The notes below the pieces were generated by a model. It made no database searches. It was not told where the DNA came from and saw nothing but the letters and a program-made list of their open reading frames with translations. Shown here in pieces: positions 37,613 to 46,536 of a stretch of 64,000 nt of DNA. The stretch's first letter is position 1. The number at the start of each line of letters is the position of its first letter. The stretch lies in contig JAUFSD010000016.1 of NCBI GenBank assembly GCA_033030425.1, positions 1,178,001-1,242,000 of the forward strand, given 5' to 3'. The DNA is from Verpa conica. Lineage: Eukaryota; Ascomycota; Pezizomycetes; Pezizales; Morchellaceae. The translations under genes and the position numbers were made by a program.

Positions 37613-37840
37613 ATGTGTCACTGGACTGCCAAAACCTATATCTGTGGCCATCAAATCCACAAAGTTGCCAATAATAGCGAGGCTTGTCAAGTAGGAATAC
37701 CTTGCGCTCTCGTTTTTATATCTGAGCAGACGTTCTTCCTTCACTTTTGTAAAATGTGCCAACGGCAGATGTTAAATAACGTCCATACGTTTTTGAGGTT
37801 ATCCGCTGAGTCGGGTAAGCAAGCTGCTGATGGGTTATGA
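37613..37840 (+). CDS. Small Cys-rich protein, 75 aa
   Basis: The ATG at 37613 was chosen over an upstream non-ATG extension because the conserved fungal pattern begins MCHW. The chain carries paired Cys/His sites: MCHW, YICGHQIH, EACQVGIPC and HFCKMCQRQ. Spacing fits a small zinc-binding fold. Small 'MCHW...CGH...C...CxxC' proteins are common in filamentous ascomycetes and remain uncharacterised; this is recalled knowledge, not a search. There is no signal peptide, so it is probably intracellular. It stands alone about 960 bp downstream of the amidoligase, same strand, with no sign of cotranscription. Confidence 0.65.
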   Translation: MCHWTAKTYICGHQIHKVANNSEACQVGIPCALVFISEQTFFLHFCKMCQRQMLNNVHTFLRLSAESGKQAADGL

Positions 37841-39863
37841 GTGTTTGGAAGATTTTTTGTTTTTGTTTATTTCCTGTAGATGGCCCTTACCTTGGTATAT
37901 GTGTGACCCCCGGGAATATTTTTAAGTTAATTATAGCGTACCAGATAATTTCAAATAGATTTATTTAACACCCTCACCGTAGATGTGTGCTAATACTAAC
38001 ATTTAGGTGAGATTCCTCTCAAATCATTTACTAGCGCAGAATCCCCATTAAACTACCTCTGATAAACCTATAATATGATACCCCTTATATGTTAATCTGA
38101 CATACCAACTGTCTCCTGTATACTTGGTGAATTCGAGTAGTAATTCAGACAGTTACAGTCTATCATCTAGGTGGAATTTAAATATTCCGGGCAAACAAGA
38201 GGACTCCTCAATTCAAAAACTCAGTTACCCGAGCTCTAAATAGTATTTCTACTGTAGTAAGTCACCTATTAGCCTTTGAATTAGGTGTATACTCCCTTTC
38301 CTACGCGGCTAGTCTAATTTAAAGGACTTCTCCCGTACCTCGATATCAACTACATACCCACCCAACCCCATAACTATCCCACAGCTATAATATTCATAGT
38401 AAAAAACTACCAGAGCGTTCATTGTATATATACTTAACAAATACGCGTAAATTTTAGATAGACTTAGATACCCAGCGCTTATCTCTATTTTTCGGGATTC
38501 TTGCCGGCGACTGACTGGCTTGGCGCTCAGGCGGCCAATTCTGTTGCCTAGCCTTGGCAACACAAGCATACATATCCTACCAACGCGTCCATCCCTCTTC
38601 CCTCCTCAGACAACAAGGTTTGTTCATCCCCCCCCCCCCACTTTTACTCTCTCCGCTTTATCTAATACGGTTATCATCATAGACACGAGGAACTCAGTGA
38701 CGACAAAAAGAGAGCACACTACGCTGCTGCCTGCTCCCCTAGGGGGAACTCAGCATATCATGGGTGACCACGAACAGAGATCGTAGAGTGTCCTCGTTGT
38801 GTTTGTGTCTGCGTGGATCCGATCCTCGCTATTCCTTCCTTTTCAGCTCTGATAACTTGCTTCCTAGTCTTCAGCCTTCCTTCCGGGGGAGGTCCTGTTG
38901 GCGCTGTGGTTCCAAATAGGGTGTGCGTTCGTAGGGTGGTGGCAGGGAGACGTTTTGGGGGCGTGTGATGACAGAAACAGAATACCTTCGGAGACGTTAT
39001 TAAACACCATAAGCCCTTTACCACTCACCTATTCGCTAAATCAGTATATTTGGCGCTGGTTTTCTTTCCAATCGTCCCTATAAGAAGGGGGGGATCTCTG
39101 TTTGTTCTCTCACATGATGGAGTATGAGTTAGAGGTCACCTCTATCCACCTTAATGATTGTGTTAGCAAGGTAGCGTCAAGCCCGGAAATTTAGGCGTCT
39201 AATTGAGTGGAATTGGGAAATCGGGTGTGTCGGTGATGGGGTAAAGTAGTTTTCAATCTGATGCATTGGGTATGACTCCCCACTCTATCTTGGTTCCTGA
39301 ATGTCAAGTCTACACTCATCACGATGGCTCAATAGCCAGACCCCTATCCCGAGGCTCTAGATTAAGTTCTAGCCGAATCCACTCTTCTACTTCTAATATT
39401 ATCTGTACATTGCTAACAACTACTCTAATAGTACACCGTCTTTCTAATACTGTTTTACGGGTTCGCACTCTTGGGCTGCGTGGGAGGTTTGGGTTTGGCT
39501 GGGGGTTGGGATGGTGACTTCGGTCCAAGCAAGTTCCTGCCTAATGATGACAAAACTATCAAAAGCCAAATATGAATCCATCAACCTGGCTCTCTCTTAC
39601 GGCTTCTCTCTTTTGGGAGGGGTTGTTTAAGAGAGTTTATGGTTGATGATGATCAAAAACAATGGAGAGCTATATAATTTGATCTGAAGGCCATTTCCTT
39701 TTTTAACCCATTTTATTCGGGGACAGTTGAATGTACATACAGAATATTACAGGCTCGTTGATACCTTTACTCTCTTGTCGTTCTTAAACTCTCGCCAAAT
39801 CATCATTAGGTTAATCCACTTTACCATTCAGTATCCGCAAGCTCACCCCCAGTCAACACCGCC
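37841..39863. other. Intergenic region
   Basis: AT-rich up to about 38500, then a more GC-balanced block (38500-39530) with overlapping short frames on both strands (for example 38758-39024 and 39319-39528 minus), none with motif or splice support. A poly-C run of about ten bases lies near 38630. A 10-base match to fungal 5S rRNA near 38762 (GGGTGACCAC) has no further similarity. Confidence 0.4.
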
Positions 39864-40271
39864 TTAAACCGCCTCCCATGCACAAACAACCAGGAACAAA
39901 ACATACCCCAGTAATATCCCGAAAACAACTCTACAAACCACAACTTGTACCCATACTAGTGCACCCCTTAATAGCACCTTACCCTCGCCACTAGCCATAC
40001 CCGTAACTATAGCTTGTATATCTTCCCGATCACCGGAATGAATACCAAGATGAACACGTTTCTCGGGGTCCGTTGGCTTATAGGGGGTACGGTAGAGATT
40101 TACGGTCGCGGGTTTGGTGGGGGAACTCACGTTTTTGAGAGGGGAAGGTTTTGTGGGGCTGAAGTTGTATGACAACTTGTGAGGAGGCTGGAGATGGGGG
40201 TAAGGCGTACCGAGAGTAGTTTTGAGGTTTGCTATCCGAGCTGGGAGAGGTCTTTTAGATGGTGAATACAT
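39864..40271 (-). CDS. Small protein with a C-terminal membrane anchor, 135 aa
   Basis: Open frame from the ATG at 40271 (MYSPSKRPLP). The first 85 residues are Pro/Ser/Thr/Lys-rich, with a repeated SPTKP motif (about residues 38-53), and probably disordered. The last 32 residues (LVWVQVVVCRVVFGILLGY and on) form one hydrophobic segment that reaches almost to the C-terminus, like a tail-anchored protein. I do not recognise a family. Composition is richer in GC than the flanks. It lies tail to head with the secreted LPMO-like gene, same strand, 450 bp away. It may simply be a chance frame; moderate to low confidence. Confidence 0.4.
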   Translation of the reverse strand: MYSPSKRPLPARIANLKTTLGTPYPHLQPPHKLSYNFSPTKPSPLKNVSSPTKPATVNLYRTPYKPTDPEKRVHLGIHSGDREDIQAIVTGMASGEGKVLLRGALVWVQVVVCRVVFGILLGYVLFLVVCAWEAV

Positions 40272-40718
40272 TATGGAATATGATTGGGGGGGATGAATAT
40301 GGGAAGGGGAGAGTGGGGTTAAGTAGTATTGGGTGTTTCAAGATTCGGTAATAGACGCCCTGAACGGTCGCACCGCTGTGCCGCACTTGTATTTTTTTTT
40401 AACTTAGTCATGTGGAAACAAAGTTCCCGAGGAAAAGCCGACTCATGAAACTTTTCTAGTAAATAAAGTAACTCTTTATATACATAAATATTTCTAATAT
40501 ATATGTGGATGTCACTGACTTTTTTCACCACCTTCTTCCTCAGCCAGCCAAAGGACCTCTAAATAGAATAAGGGATGGGTAGGAAAACGTAATGAATGAT
40601 AGCCACCAGGACCAAAACGCTCATCGCCACCCAAAATAAAGAAAGAAAAAAAAAAAAAATCTAATCCTAGCTAGTAGGAACATTACAACACTCCTCTCTC
40701 CTCCCGCACCTTTTTTTT
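40272..40718. other. Spacer with poly-A/T tracts
   Basis: Upstream region of the 40271 gene and 3' flank of the LPMO-like gene. An A-run at about 40648-40661 and a T-run at about 40711-40720 are present. No gene is supported. Confidence 0.4.
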
Positions 40719-41556
40719 TTAAGCTTCCCATCGCTTTGCCACTCCTACTTGAAGAGTTTGCGCTCCGTTAGGGAATGTAGTCTTATACATTGGTCTTCCT
40801 CCCTTCGCTGAAGGGAAATCGACAACACCAAAGTAGTTTGGCTTCTTTCCAGAAATCTTGCCAGTGTTTGAACCCGTAACTGCACAGTTGAAAGTATTCA
40901 TGTACTATAAGAGAAAAAAAAGAAACCCAAAAATTAGCTTTTTTTTTTCTATTCTTCATTCGAGAAGGGGCGCTATTTACCATCTCATCGGCAGAAAAGT
41001 TATCATCTGGAACCCAGTGCCATGCGCATACACAGTCCTCACAAGCCGGGAGATTTGATGGGATGGCGAAGTTGTGGTTGAAGCGGTCGAATGAAGGACA
41101 ATCATGCGTGACCGAGAAGACAGTAAAGTCTCCTGGCGAAGGGTTAGGGTTCCCGTACGCAATTGATAGAGCACAACCACCACCTCCATGGACATCTAAT
41201 ATCGCACGTAATCAGCAACTATGAGAGGAAGTAAAGAGGGAGGTTGTTTTTTGCTTACCTGCTTCGACAGTACAAGTTGATTTGGCGCTGTCAGGTTTAT
41301 TGACTGCCTCTCCGCAAGTAACGGCGAATGATGGGTTGCTGCCTGGGGTGAAGGTTATGACTTCTTCGGTGTCTTTTGAGGCACCGTGGTTGGGCCAGTT
41401 GCTGCCGGTTTTCATGTTGAGGGGGGTTTCGAGCTCGGTGCCTTGGGTTGCGATACCCCAAGTGGCGGGATGGTTGAATAGCATATGTGCGGTTGAGGTG
41501 AGTGCGAGATTTGAAATTACGGCGAAAGAGAGGACGGGGGCGGATATGAAATGCAT
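40719..41556 (-). CDS. Secreted LPMO-like protein, three exons, 232 aa
   Basis: Exons at 41556-41259, 41195-40981 and 40904-40719. Introns are 63 and 76 bp (GTAAGC...ATTAG and GTAAAT...TATAG), and frame is kept. A signal peptide (MHFISAPVLSFAVISNLAL to STA) would be cut just before His: mature start HMLFNHPATWG. An N-terminal His followed by an internal His (NWPNHGAS or DVHGGGG) and a C-terminal aromatic is the layout of copper lytic polysaccharide monooxygenases. Other marks are DVHGGGGCALSIAYG, VTHDCPSF, and CEDCVCAWHWVPDDN with YMNTFNCAV, the last typical of chitin/cellulose-acting fungal LPMO-like proteins (a CxWxW-type strand). No carbohydrate-binding tail is present. Oxidative cleavage of a wall polysaccharide is inferred; CAZy family is not assigned. 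Confidence 0.72.
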
Positions 41557-42785
41557 TTTTGCTAGTGAACGGCTGGGTACTTTTTTTTTCCTGAAAAGAA
41601 AGTGAGTTGTAGAGTAGAATGAAAGCTGAGTTAAGAAAAGAGAAAAATAAGAAAAATAAGAAAGGAACGAATCTTTACTAGAAGAAACGAAGGAATGAAG
41701 GTATGAGATGCTGTGGAATAAAGAGAAAAGAATAGAATTAGGACCGATGGACCTGATACTTATATACAGGTCCGTAGGGAACTCACGGATAACGCACCGA
41801 CATGTACTGGTAGTACATTTAAAGTTTTAATTCTAATCCGACAATACCAGGGTCTGCTAGCGGTAAAAAATCCTCCTATCAGAGACAGCATGCAGTCTAT
41901 TACCCATTACCCGACGCCCGAATACGAACCCGGTCAGTACACGATTGGCTCCACCATATGTTTCTTCTTGAAACCGAATAAAGCCGCGGGCTACCGACAT
42001 TTGGCCCGTTTCGGCCAAGTTATGAGCAGACCCCCTGGAATGACCTATGGAGGCGCGCATACCTGTGCATCTATCGTAGAGGCCCGAAACCGGTGATTCT
42101 GCGCGCAATCCTTCATATCTCCGTTTCTTATGCTGAGAAAAACCAAGTTGGGAGTATCTGCTGAGTAAAAAATGACCCCTAGCAATTCTCGTGACGCCGT
42201 AGTCCCAAGTACGGCTAGCACCCATGCTGTGCATAATTCTTTATGCTATTTGTGGTACTGCCAAGGACTCATCACAACACCTTTGACATACTGGATGCCG
42301 GTGACATCAATGTACACTTACCTATCGGGTTATGGCGAGGACCGATGAATCTCACGTCGAGACGGTGAGACAGCGGCGTCTGGGTGCCCTGCAGCATGCC
42401 GTGTCTTGATTGATATAGGGAATAATCAAGCGAATGCAGAGTTGATCTTTGGGTTACACTCAGCTATAATGATCTTCAGGAGAGTTGTAGGCGCCCATCG
42501 GGTGCTTACTTTGCCTTAGTCACGCCTTCTTTCTCAAGAAAAAAGCATGTACATGTAGTATCCAGGCACATCCTAAGCTGGTCTCATCCTTCGCGCGGAG
42601 TCCTAGATGCGGAGCTAGTTATGACAAAGCTTTCTGAAAAAGGGAATAAATACATAAATATAGCGCCACTATCTCCATTTGTAGGAACACGGCACAAAGC
42701 GTTTAATAATATAACCTGATAGGTGGCATGGATTAGGGCCCCATCCTTCCAGAACCCAAAGAACACTAACCTGGCGCTTTTGCCC
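41557..42785. other. Intergenic region upstream of the LPMO-like gene
   Basis: An AG-rich leader lies at about 41600-41740. A 125-codon minus-strand frame (41857-42234) has Arg/Gly-rich sequence without recognisable motif and overlaps frames on the other strand. I do not call it. The rest has no supported feature. Confidence 0.4.
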
Positions 42786-43517
42786 TCATGCATATGTAGA
42801 AAGTTTAGCCAGAGTCTCTGGCATGCCATCTTCTATAGTGATACCAAAAGCCCCAAGACACCATAAGTGGTAATAGTTGATAGCCATACCTCTCTCTAGC
42901 AGCAAGATGACTATAGAAACCCAGAGCCGGGCGCGTTGCGCATCAGCCCCAACCTTGCGGGCCAAGAAAATATCAGCCCAGGTTTTGCCCCCACCAGCCA
43001 CCTCCGATACGGATAGCCAGTATGCATCCATCCCACCAAGCCCAACATTCGCCAGTGCCAAGTCAATCCCTATTGTTAAAAGACCATCATCTGCTGGGAG
43101 CTTAGCGCCTCTTGCCAGTAGGAGCTTGATGATCTCTCCGTGATCGTTGTTTTCTGCACTGCGGTTCACATGAGGCCGCGAGTAACCCGGAGGCACATAC
43201 CGAATTCCTCGAGGTGGCCCGAGCTTGACCTCTGCACCACACCTGTTGGCTGCTACCACTACAACCGGTGTTTGATTGGTATCCCGGTAATTGACATCAG
43301 CCCCATTATCAAGTAGTAGTCTAGCTAGGTGTATGCGTCCTCTCTCTGCCGCCCATAGAAGGATCTCGTTTTTGTGGTAAAGCATGACATGGGTGAGGCG
43401 TGGGGTCAGAATATCCCTGAGCCAGTGGTTGGTCTTTATGAAGGAGTTGAGACATGATGGTTTGAGTTCTTCAGCAATAAGGAAGAGTATTTCATTGGGA
43501 AGTTTGAAGAGTGACAT
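42786..43517 (-). CDS. F-box-like/ankyrin protein, array copy 1, 243 aa
   Basis: Single exon, ATG at 43517. N-terminal F-box-like segment (residues 1-45: LPNEILFLIAEELK, then LNSFIKTNHWLRDILTPRL), which in this superfamily links to Skp1-type ubiquitin ligases. It is followed by ankyrin units (ILLWAAERGRIHLARLLLDNGADVNYRD at about 52-79, EIIKLLLARGAKLP at about 128-141). The second half is diverged: after ARGAKL the ankyrin consensus is hard to see, and an insertion-like stretch (PRGIRYVPPGYSRPH) sits after the first repeat. It is the outermost copy of six on the same strand. A GGGTTAGGGTT motif lies 100 bp upstream, and the CATTGTTATGC leader at the ATG resembles that of copy 5. Confidence 0.7.
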   Translation of the reverse strand: MSLFKLPNEILFLIAEELKPSCLNSFIKTNHWLRDILTPRLTHVMLYHKNEILLWAAERGRIHLARLLLDNGADVNYRDTNQTPVVVVAANRCGAEVKLGPPRGIRYVPPGYSRPHVNRSAENNDHGEIIKLLLARGAKLPADDGLLTIGIDLALANVGLGGMDAYWLSVSEVAGGGKTWADIFLARKVGADAQRARLWVSIVILLLERGMAINYYHLWCLGAFGITIEDGMPETLAKLSTYA

Positions 43518-43890
43518 TGTTATGCTCTTGAGGCTTGGTGACAGCTGAGGGGTGAGCGAAACAGGTCGCGGTAAGTTGTGAACCCGAGTCGATTACATTA
43601 GCTGTTACACGGTGTGGGTTAGGGTTCAGCATGGATTTTCACTCATTGGCTTAGGCAGACTACATGTAGTATTTTAGAGGTAGCTAAAGCGATAATAGAA
43701 ATCATTGACGGTCACTCGGCTTACTTAGACAACTAAATATCCCTTTGTGTCGGGTACTTTCTGCTATTTATCATATAATTATCTATATTCTTGTCAAAGG
43801 TCTGTCTAACCATCGCGTTTGCGGACACCCCAGACCCGAGAATAGCTATCTAAATGGCAATCATTGATCAATATTACATATACTAACTCC
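43518..43890. other. Intercopy spacer 1-2
   Basis: Promoter of copy 1 plus remnant DNA downstream of the truncated copy 2. No further ankyrin coding is visible. Confidence 0.4.
43616..43626 (+). promoter_or_regulatory. Telomere-like GGGTTAGGGTT motif upstream of copy 1
   Basis: Lies about 100 bp upstream of the ATG at 43517. The same motif is placed similarly at copies 3 and 4, with degenerate forms at copies 2 and 5. It resembles the telo-box bound by Myb/TRF-type proteins (Tbf1, Taz1) in fungi. Function is inferred. Confidence 0.45.
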
Positions 43891-44157
43891 CTACCCAAGG
43901 AATACTAGCTCAACAATGTCTGTATGCATGTTTTTCGCTGCTTCCATCAGCGGGGTCGTATAGTCAGGATGCCCAGAGAAATTGATATTCGCTCCATTAT
44001 CGAGTAGTAGTCTAACCAATGACTCGTACCCGTTTCGTACTGCCCAGTGGAGATTCTTGTCTTTCTCTTTGAGCAGGAAGGAGTTGAGGTCAGATGTCTT
44101 TCGAAAATCTTCGGCAATGAGGAGGAGGAGTTCGTTGGAAAGTCCAGAGAGCTCCAT
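43891..44157 (-). pseudogene. Truncated F-box-like/ankyrin gene, array copy 2
   Basis: The frame encodes 88 residues. It begins like its siblings (LSNELLLLIAEDFRK, LNSFLL) but lacks about 20 residues of the F-box-like segment: SFL runs straight into KEKDKNLHWA, where siblings have the TNHRLRALLTPLL block between. One ankyrin unit (LVRLLLDNGANINFSG) and the start of a second (TPLMEAAKNMHTDIVELV) follow, then a stop after VFLG, with no recognisable sequence beyond. Both an internal deletion and a lost 3' part make a broken copy likely. The short chain may still be translated. Confidence 0.65.
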
Positions 44158-44568
44158 GGCTGGTATTGCGAGTCAAAAGTGGTGAAATAAATCCCTGTGC
44201 GGCTGAGTTAGATAGTGGGTTAGGTGATGGATTAGGGCTCTGCGATCCTACGCCGAACCTGGTGTTAATCAGCTCTGGAAGGACAACTTCACACGTATAT
44301 ACCACCGTACCTCAACTTCAAGGGCAAATAAAGTTTGGAGCAAGGGATAAACAGCCTTACGGATACTATAAAGAAGATATAAGAACAATAATAGGAAATT
44401 CACGCTCCCCATATAACAGTCTATTCTGATTATGTAATCCTACCCACTCACCCCACCAATGTCAATTGCTAACTTCAACAAATATCTAACAAAAAAGATG
44501 AGACTAAAATTCTTTTGATCTTTATCACAGAAAACCTTTGACGTTTCACTATCTTTTATTCCAATCTA
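44158..44568. other. Intercopy spacer 2-3
   Basis: Promoter of the truncated copy and the 3' flank of copy 3. A degenerate telomere-like stretch is described separately. Confidence 0.4.
44216..44240 (+). promoter_or_regulatory. Degenerate telomere-like motif upstream of copy 2
   Basis: GGGTTAGG, then ATTAGGGCTC, 60-83 bp upstream of the ATG at 44157. The ATTAGGGCTCTG part resembles the element upstream of copy 5 (TTTAGGGCTCTG). Confidence 0.4.
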
Positions 44569-45303
44569 TTACTCGCTCCAGAGCTTCTCAGCCATCTCCG
44601 CCCTACTGTCATTCAGGGTGATTCCATACTCCTCAAAGATACCCATGGCCATACTATTGATAATCGCGCCTCTACCCACCAAAAACCCGGCCATCATAGC
44701 GCCCCTGTATGACCTTGATTGGATGGCAAGCTCCAAGAGCTGCCCCCCGTAGGGTGTATCAACGGCTACCCCACGGTCCAGGAGAAGCTCAACAATAGCT
44801 ACATGTTTGTGCCCGACCGCCGCGTGTAATAGTTTAACCCCATAGTCCCTAAGGAGACGTTCACTCGAGAGTGCATCGGCATCGAGCAAAAGTTGCAACA
44901 CAGGCGCAGAACCCCTCACAGAAGCACAACGGGTCCACGGGTAAGAACCTGAGTCCCCAGTATCGGCGCACAGTAGGATATTGGCACCTCGGTCCAACAG
45001 AAGCTTGACAACTCCTAGATGCATCTTATCTACCGCTTTCATCAACGGCGTCATATACGGATCTGGCATTCCATAATTAACCACCGCGCCGTAATCTAGT
45101 AGTCGTCTAGCTAGTGCCTCATCTCCGGTCTTGGCAGCCCAGAGGAGGATGTTGTTTTTATCGTTGAGCAAAACGCGTGTGAGAAGCGGGGTCAGGATGG
45201 TTTTGAAATGACGATCGATTCTGAGGAAAGAGTTGAGATCTGAAACATTGAGTTCTTCGGCGATGAGATATAGCAGTTCATTTGGGAGGCTAGGAAGTGA
45301 CAT
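44569..45303 (-). CDS. F-box-like/ankyrin protein, array copy 3, 244 aa
   Basis: Single exon, ATG at 45303. F-box-like start (LPNELLYLIAEELN, LNSFLRIDRHFKTILTPLL), then four to five ankyrin units: ILLWAAKTGDEALARRLLDYGAV, TPLMKAVDKMHLGVVKLLLDRGA, a diverged unit with VLQLLLDADALSS, LLHAAVGHKHVAIVELLLDRGVAV and LELAIQSRSYRGAMMAGFLVG. Hallmark ankyrin positions (TPL, A..., LLL..GA) are well kept, so the copy appears intact. The C-terminus (GITLNDSRAEMAEKLW) resembles that of copy 1 (GITIEDGMPETLAKLS), which supports recent shared ancestry of these two. Likely an adaptor in ubiquitin-dependent turnover or other protein binding, by family. Confidence 0.8.
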   Translation of the reverse strand: MSLPSLPNELLYLIAEELNVSDLNSFLRIDRHFKTILTPLLTRVLLNDKNNILLWAAKTGDEALARRLLDYGAVVNYGMPDPYMTPLMKAVDKMHLGVVKLLLDRGANILLCADTGDSGSYPWTRCASVRGSAPVLQLLLDADALSSERLLRDYGVKLLHAAVGHKHVAIVELLLDRGVAVDTPYGGQLLELAIQSRSYRGAMMAGFLVGRGAIINSMAMGIFEEYGITLNDSRAEMAEKLWSE

Positions 45304-45375
45304 GTCTATGCTTTTGGGGGGTTTGGGTTTATCGCGCGAAACACTTTACGCGCTTGAGATAAATAGCTATGGTAT

Positions 45376-45386
45376 GGGTTAGGGTT
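45376..45386 (+). promoter_or_regulatory. Telomere-like GGGTTAGGGTT motif upstream of copy 3
   Basis: Lies 73 bp upstream of the ATG at 45303, in the same orientation as at copies 1 and 4. Confidence 0.45.
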
Positions 45387-45530
45387 TTATTGTTTCACCC
45401 CCCCCCCCCCCAATTTTGACCTGAAATATAGCTGGCACCTGAAGATATAATAGTAATCATAAGCAGTCACTCGGTCTATGCTTGCATTGTCTTACATAAT
45501 GAACACGTAGAACACAAGTATATTGCTTAG

Positions 45531-45552
45531 ATGAATGAATGAATGAATGAAT
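45531..45552 (+). repeat. GAAT tetranucleotide microsatellite
   Basis: ATGAATGAATGAATGAATGAATT, about five units, between copies 3 and 4 of the ankyrin array. Confidence 0.7.
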
Positions 45553-45783
45553 TAATAAATACATGGAGCATGTTGTTTTCTTGGGGAGCAAACATCCCGA
45601 ATTCTTGCATGGCCTCAATTTATATCCTATTCGACGAAGCTCCACCACCACAGACGTAAAAGCCTACTTATACGGGCCCTCTAATATACTTCTCCAATAC
45701 GAAATTACAACCTTTCAACACCCTCTTCTAGCCAAATAAAACTACAGAGAGTACCGGGAAAAAATAAATATAAAAATACAATC

Positions 45784-46446
45784 CTAATAACTCGAGCGAC
45801 ATGTATCCACGGAAACCGCACCCCTACTCTCTAGTAGCTTGGTAGTAGAATTCATCTTCCGCTCAATTGCACATCCCAGTGGGGAAGACCCCCGGCAATT
45901 CCTCTCGTTAATATCCGCACCATAATCCAACAGCAGCTCAACCATCCCGTTATTCCCCCCAGATACCGCTATGTGAAGAAGATTTCGAGAAATCTTGAGA
46001 CTAGCGCCGTTTTCTAGCAATAGCTTTGCTATAGGTACACAACCCCCACAGACAGCTAAATACAGCGCTGTAATGGGGCTAATGATGAAGCTGCTGTTGA
46101 CGACTTGGGTTGTGACGTTGACGTTGGCACCGTTTTTGAGGAGGAACTCTACGAACTCGAGGTGCATGGAATTTACTGCTATATGTAGTAGTTTGGTACC
46201 ACCCATTTCTAGTCGGTATTCGATATCTGCCCCGTTTTCGAGTAGTAACTTTGCTAGAGGTACGTTTCCTTTTCTGGCCGCCCATACAAGGGTTTCGTTT
46301 TTGCGATTGAGCATGGAGTTGATGAGGAGTGGAGTTAGGAGGGCTTTGAGCCGGTGGTTGGTCTTGAGGAAGGAATTGAGCTCAGGCGTCTTGAGCTCTT
46401 CGGCGATAATTAAGATAATCTCGTTGGCAAGATTAAGGAGATGCAT
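45784..46446 (-). CDS. F-box-like/ankyrin protein, array copy 4, 220 aa
   Basis: Single exon, ATG at 46446 (MHLLNLANEI). F-box-like segment LANEIILIIAEELK and LNSFLKTNHRLKALLTPLL, followed by five ankyrin units with clean consensus: TLVWAARKGNVPLAKLLLENGADIEYR, LLHIAVNSMHLEFVEFLLKNGANVN, ALYLAVCGGCVPIAKLLLENGASL, LLHIAVSGGNNGMVELLLDYGADIN and SPLGCAIERKMNSTTKLLESRGAV. Order and spacing match copy 5 closely, including the GADI/GADV 'SIRD/ERN' and 'PLGxAxERK' positions near the end, so 4 and 5 form a subfamily distinct from 1 and 3. Appears intact. Confidence 0.82.
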   Translation of the reverse strand: MHLLNLANEIILIIAEELKTPELNSFLKTNHRLKALLTPLLINSMLNRKNETLVWAARKGNVPLAKLLLENGADIEYRLEMGGTKLLHIAVNSMHLEFVEFLLKNGANVNVTTQVVNSSFIISPITALYLAVCGGCVPIAKLLLENGASLKISRNLLHIAVSGGNNGMVELLLDYGADINERNCRGSSPLGCAIERKMNSTTKLLESRGAVSVDTCRSSY

Positions 46447-46525
46447 AGCTATTGTTTGTTATTGTGCGGTGGGTGTCGTGGTGTGGTGGTCCTTATGCGG
46501 CTAAAATAAGACCTGTATAGACAGT

Positions 46526-46536
46526 GGGTTAGGGTT
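46526..46536 (+). promoter_or_regulatory. Telomere-like GGGTTAGGGTT motif upstream of copy 4
   Basis: Lies 80 bp upstream of the ATG at 46446. It is followed by CTATGGCCTTTCTTG, partly like the sequence after the copy 5 element (CTTGGCCTTTTCTA). Confidence 0.45.

Larger units (their letters stand above)
45304..45783. other. Intercopy spacer 3-4
   Basis: Holds the promoter of copy 3, a poly-C run of about 14 bases near 45398-45412, and a GAAT repeat. No coding sequence. Confidence 0.4.

Noticed and set aside
38755..38780. GGGTGACCAC match to fungal 5S rRNA
   Set aside because: Only about ten bases match; the conserved start, the internal box and the terminal stem of 5S rRNA are absent.
41140..41160. 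GGGTTAGGGTT inside exon 2 of the LPMO-like gene, as another telomere-like element
   Set aside because: It encodes a normal part of the protein (GNPNPSPG) and is most simply a codon coincidence.
41857..42234. 125-codon Arg/Gly-rich minus-strand frame
   Set aside because: No family resemblance, and the opposite strand is open as well; it cannot be distinguished from chance.
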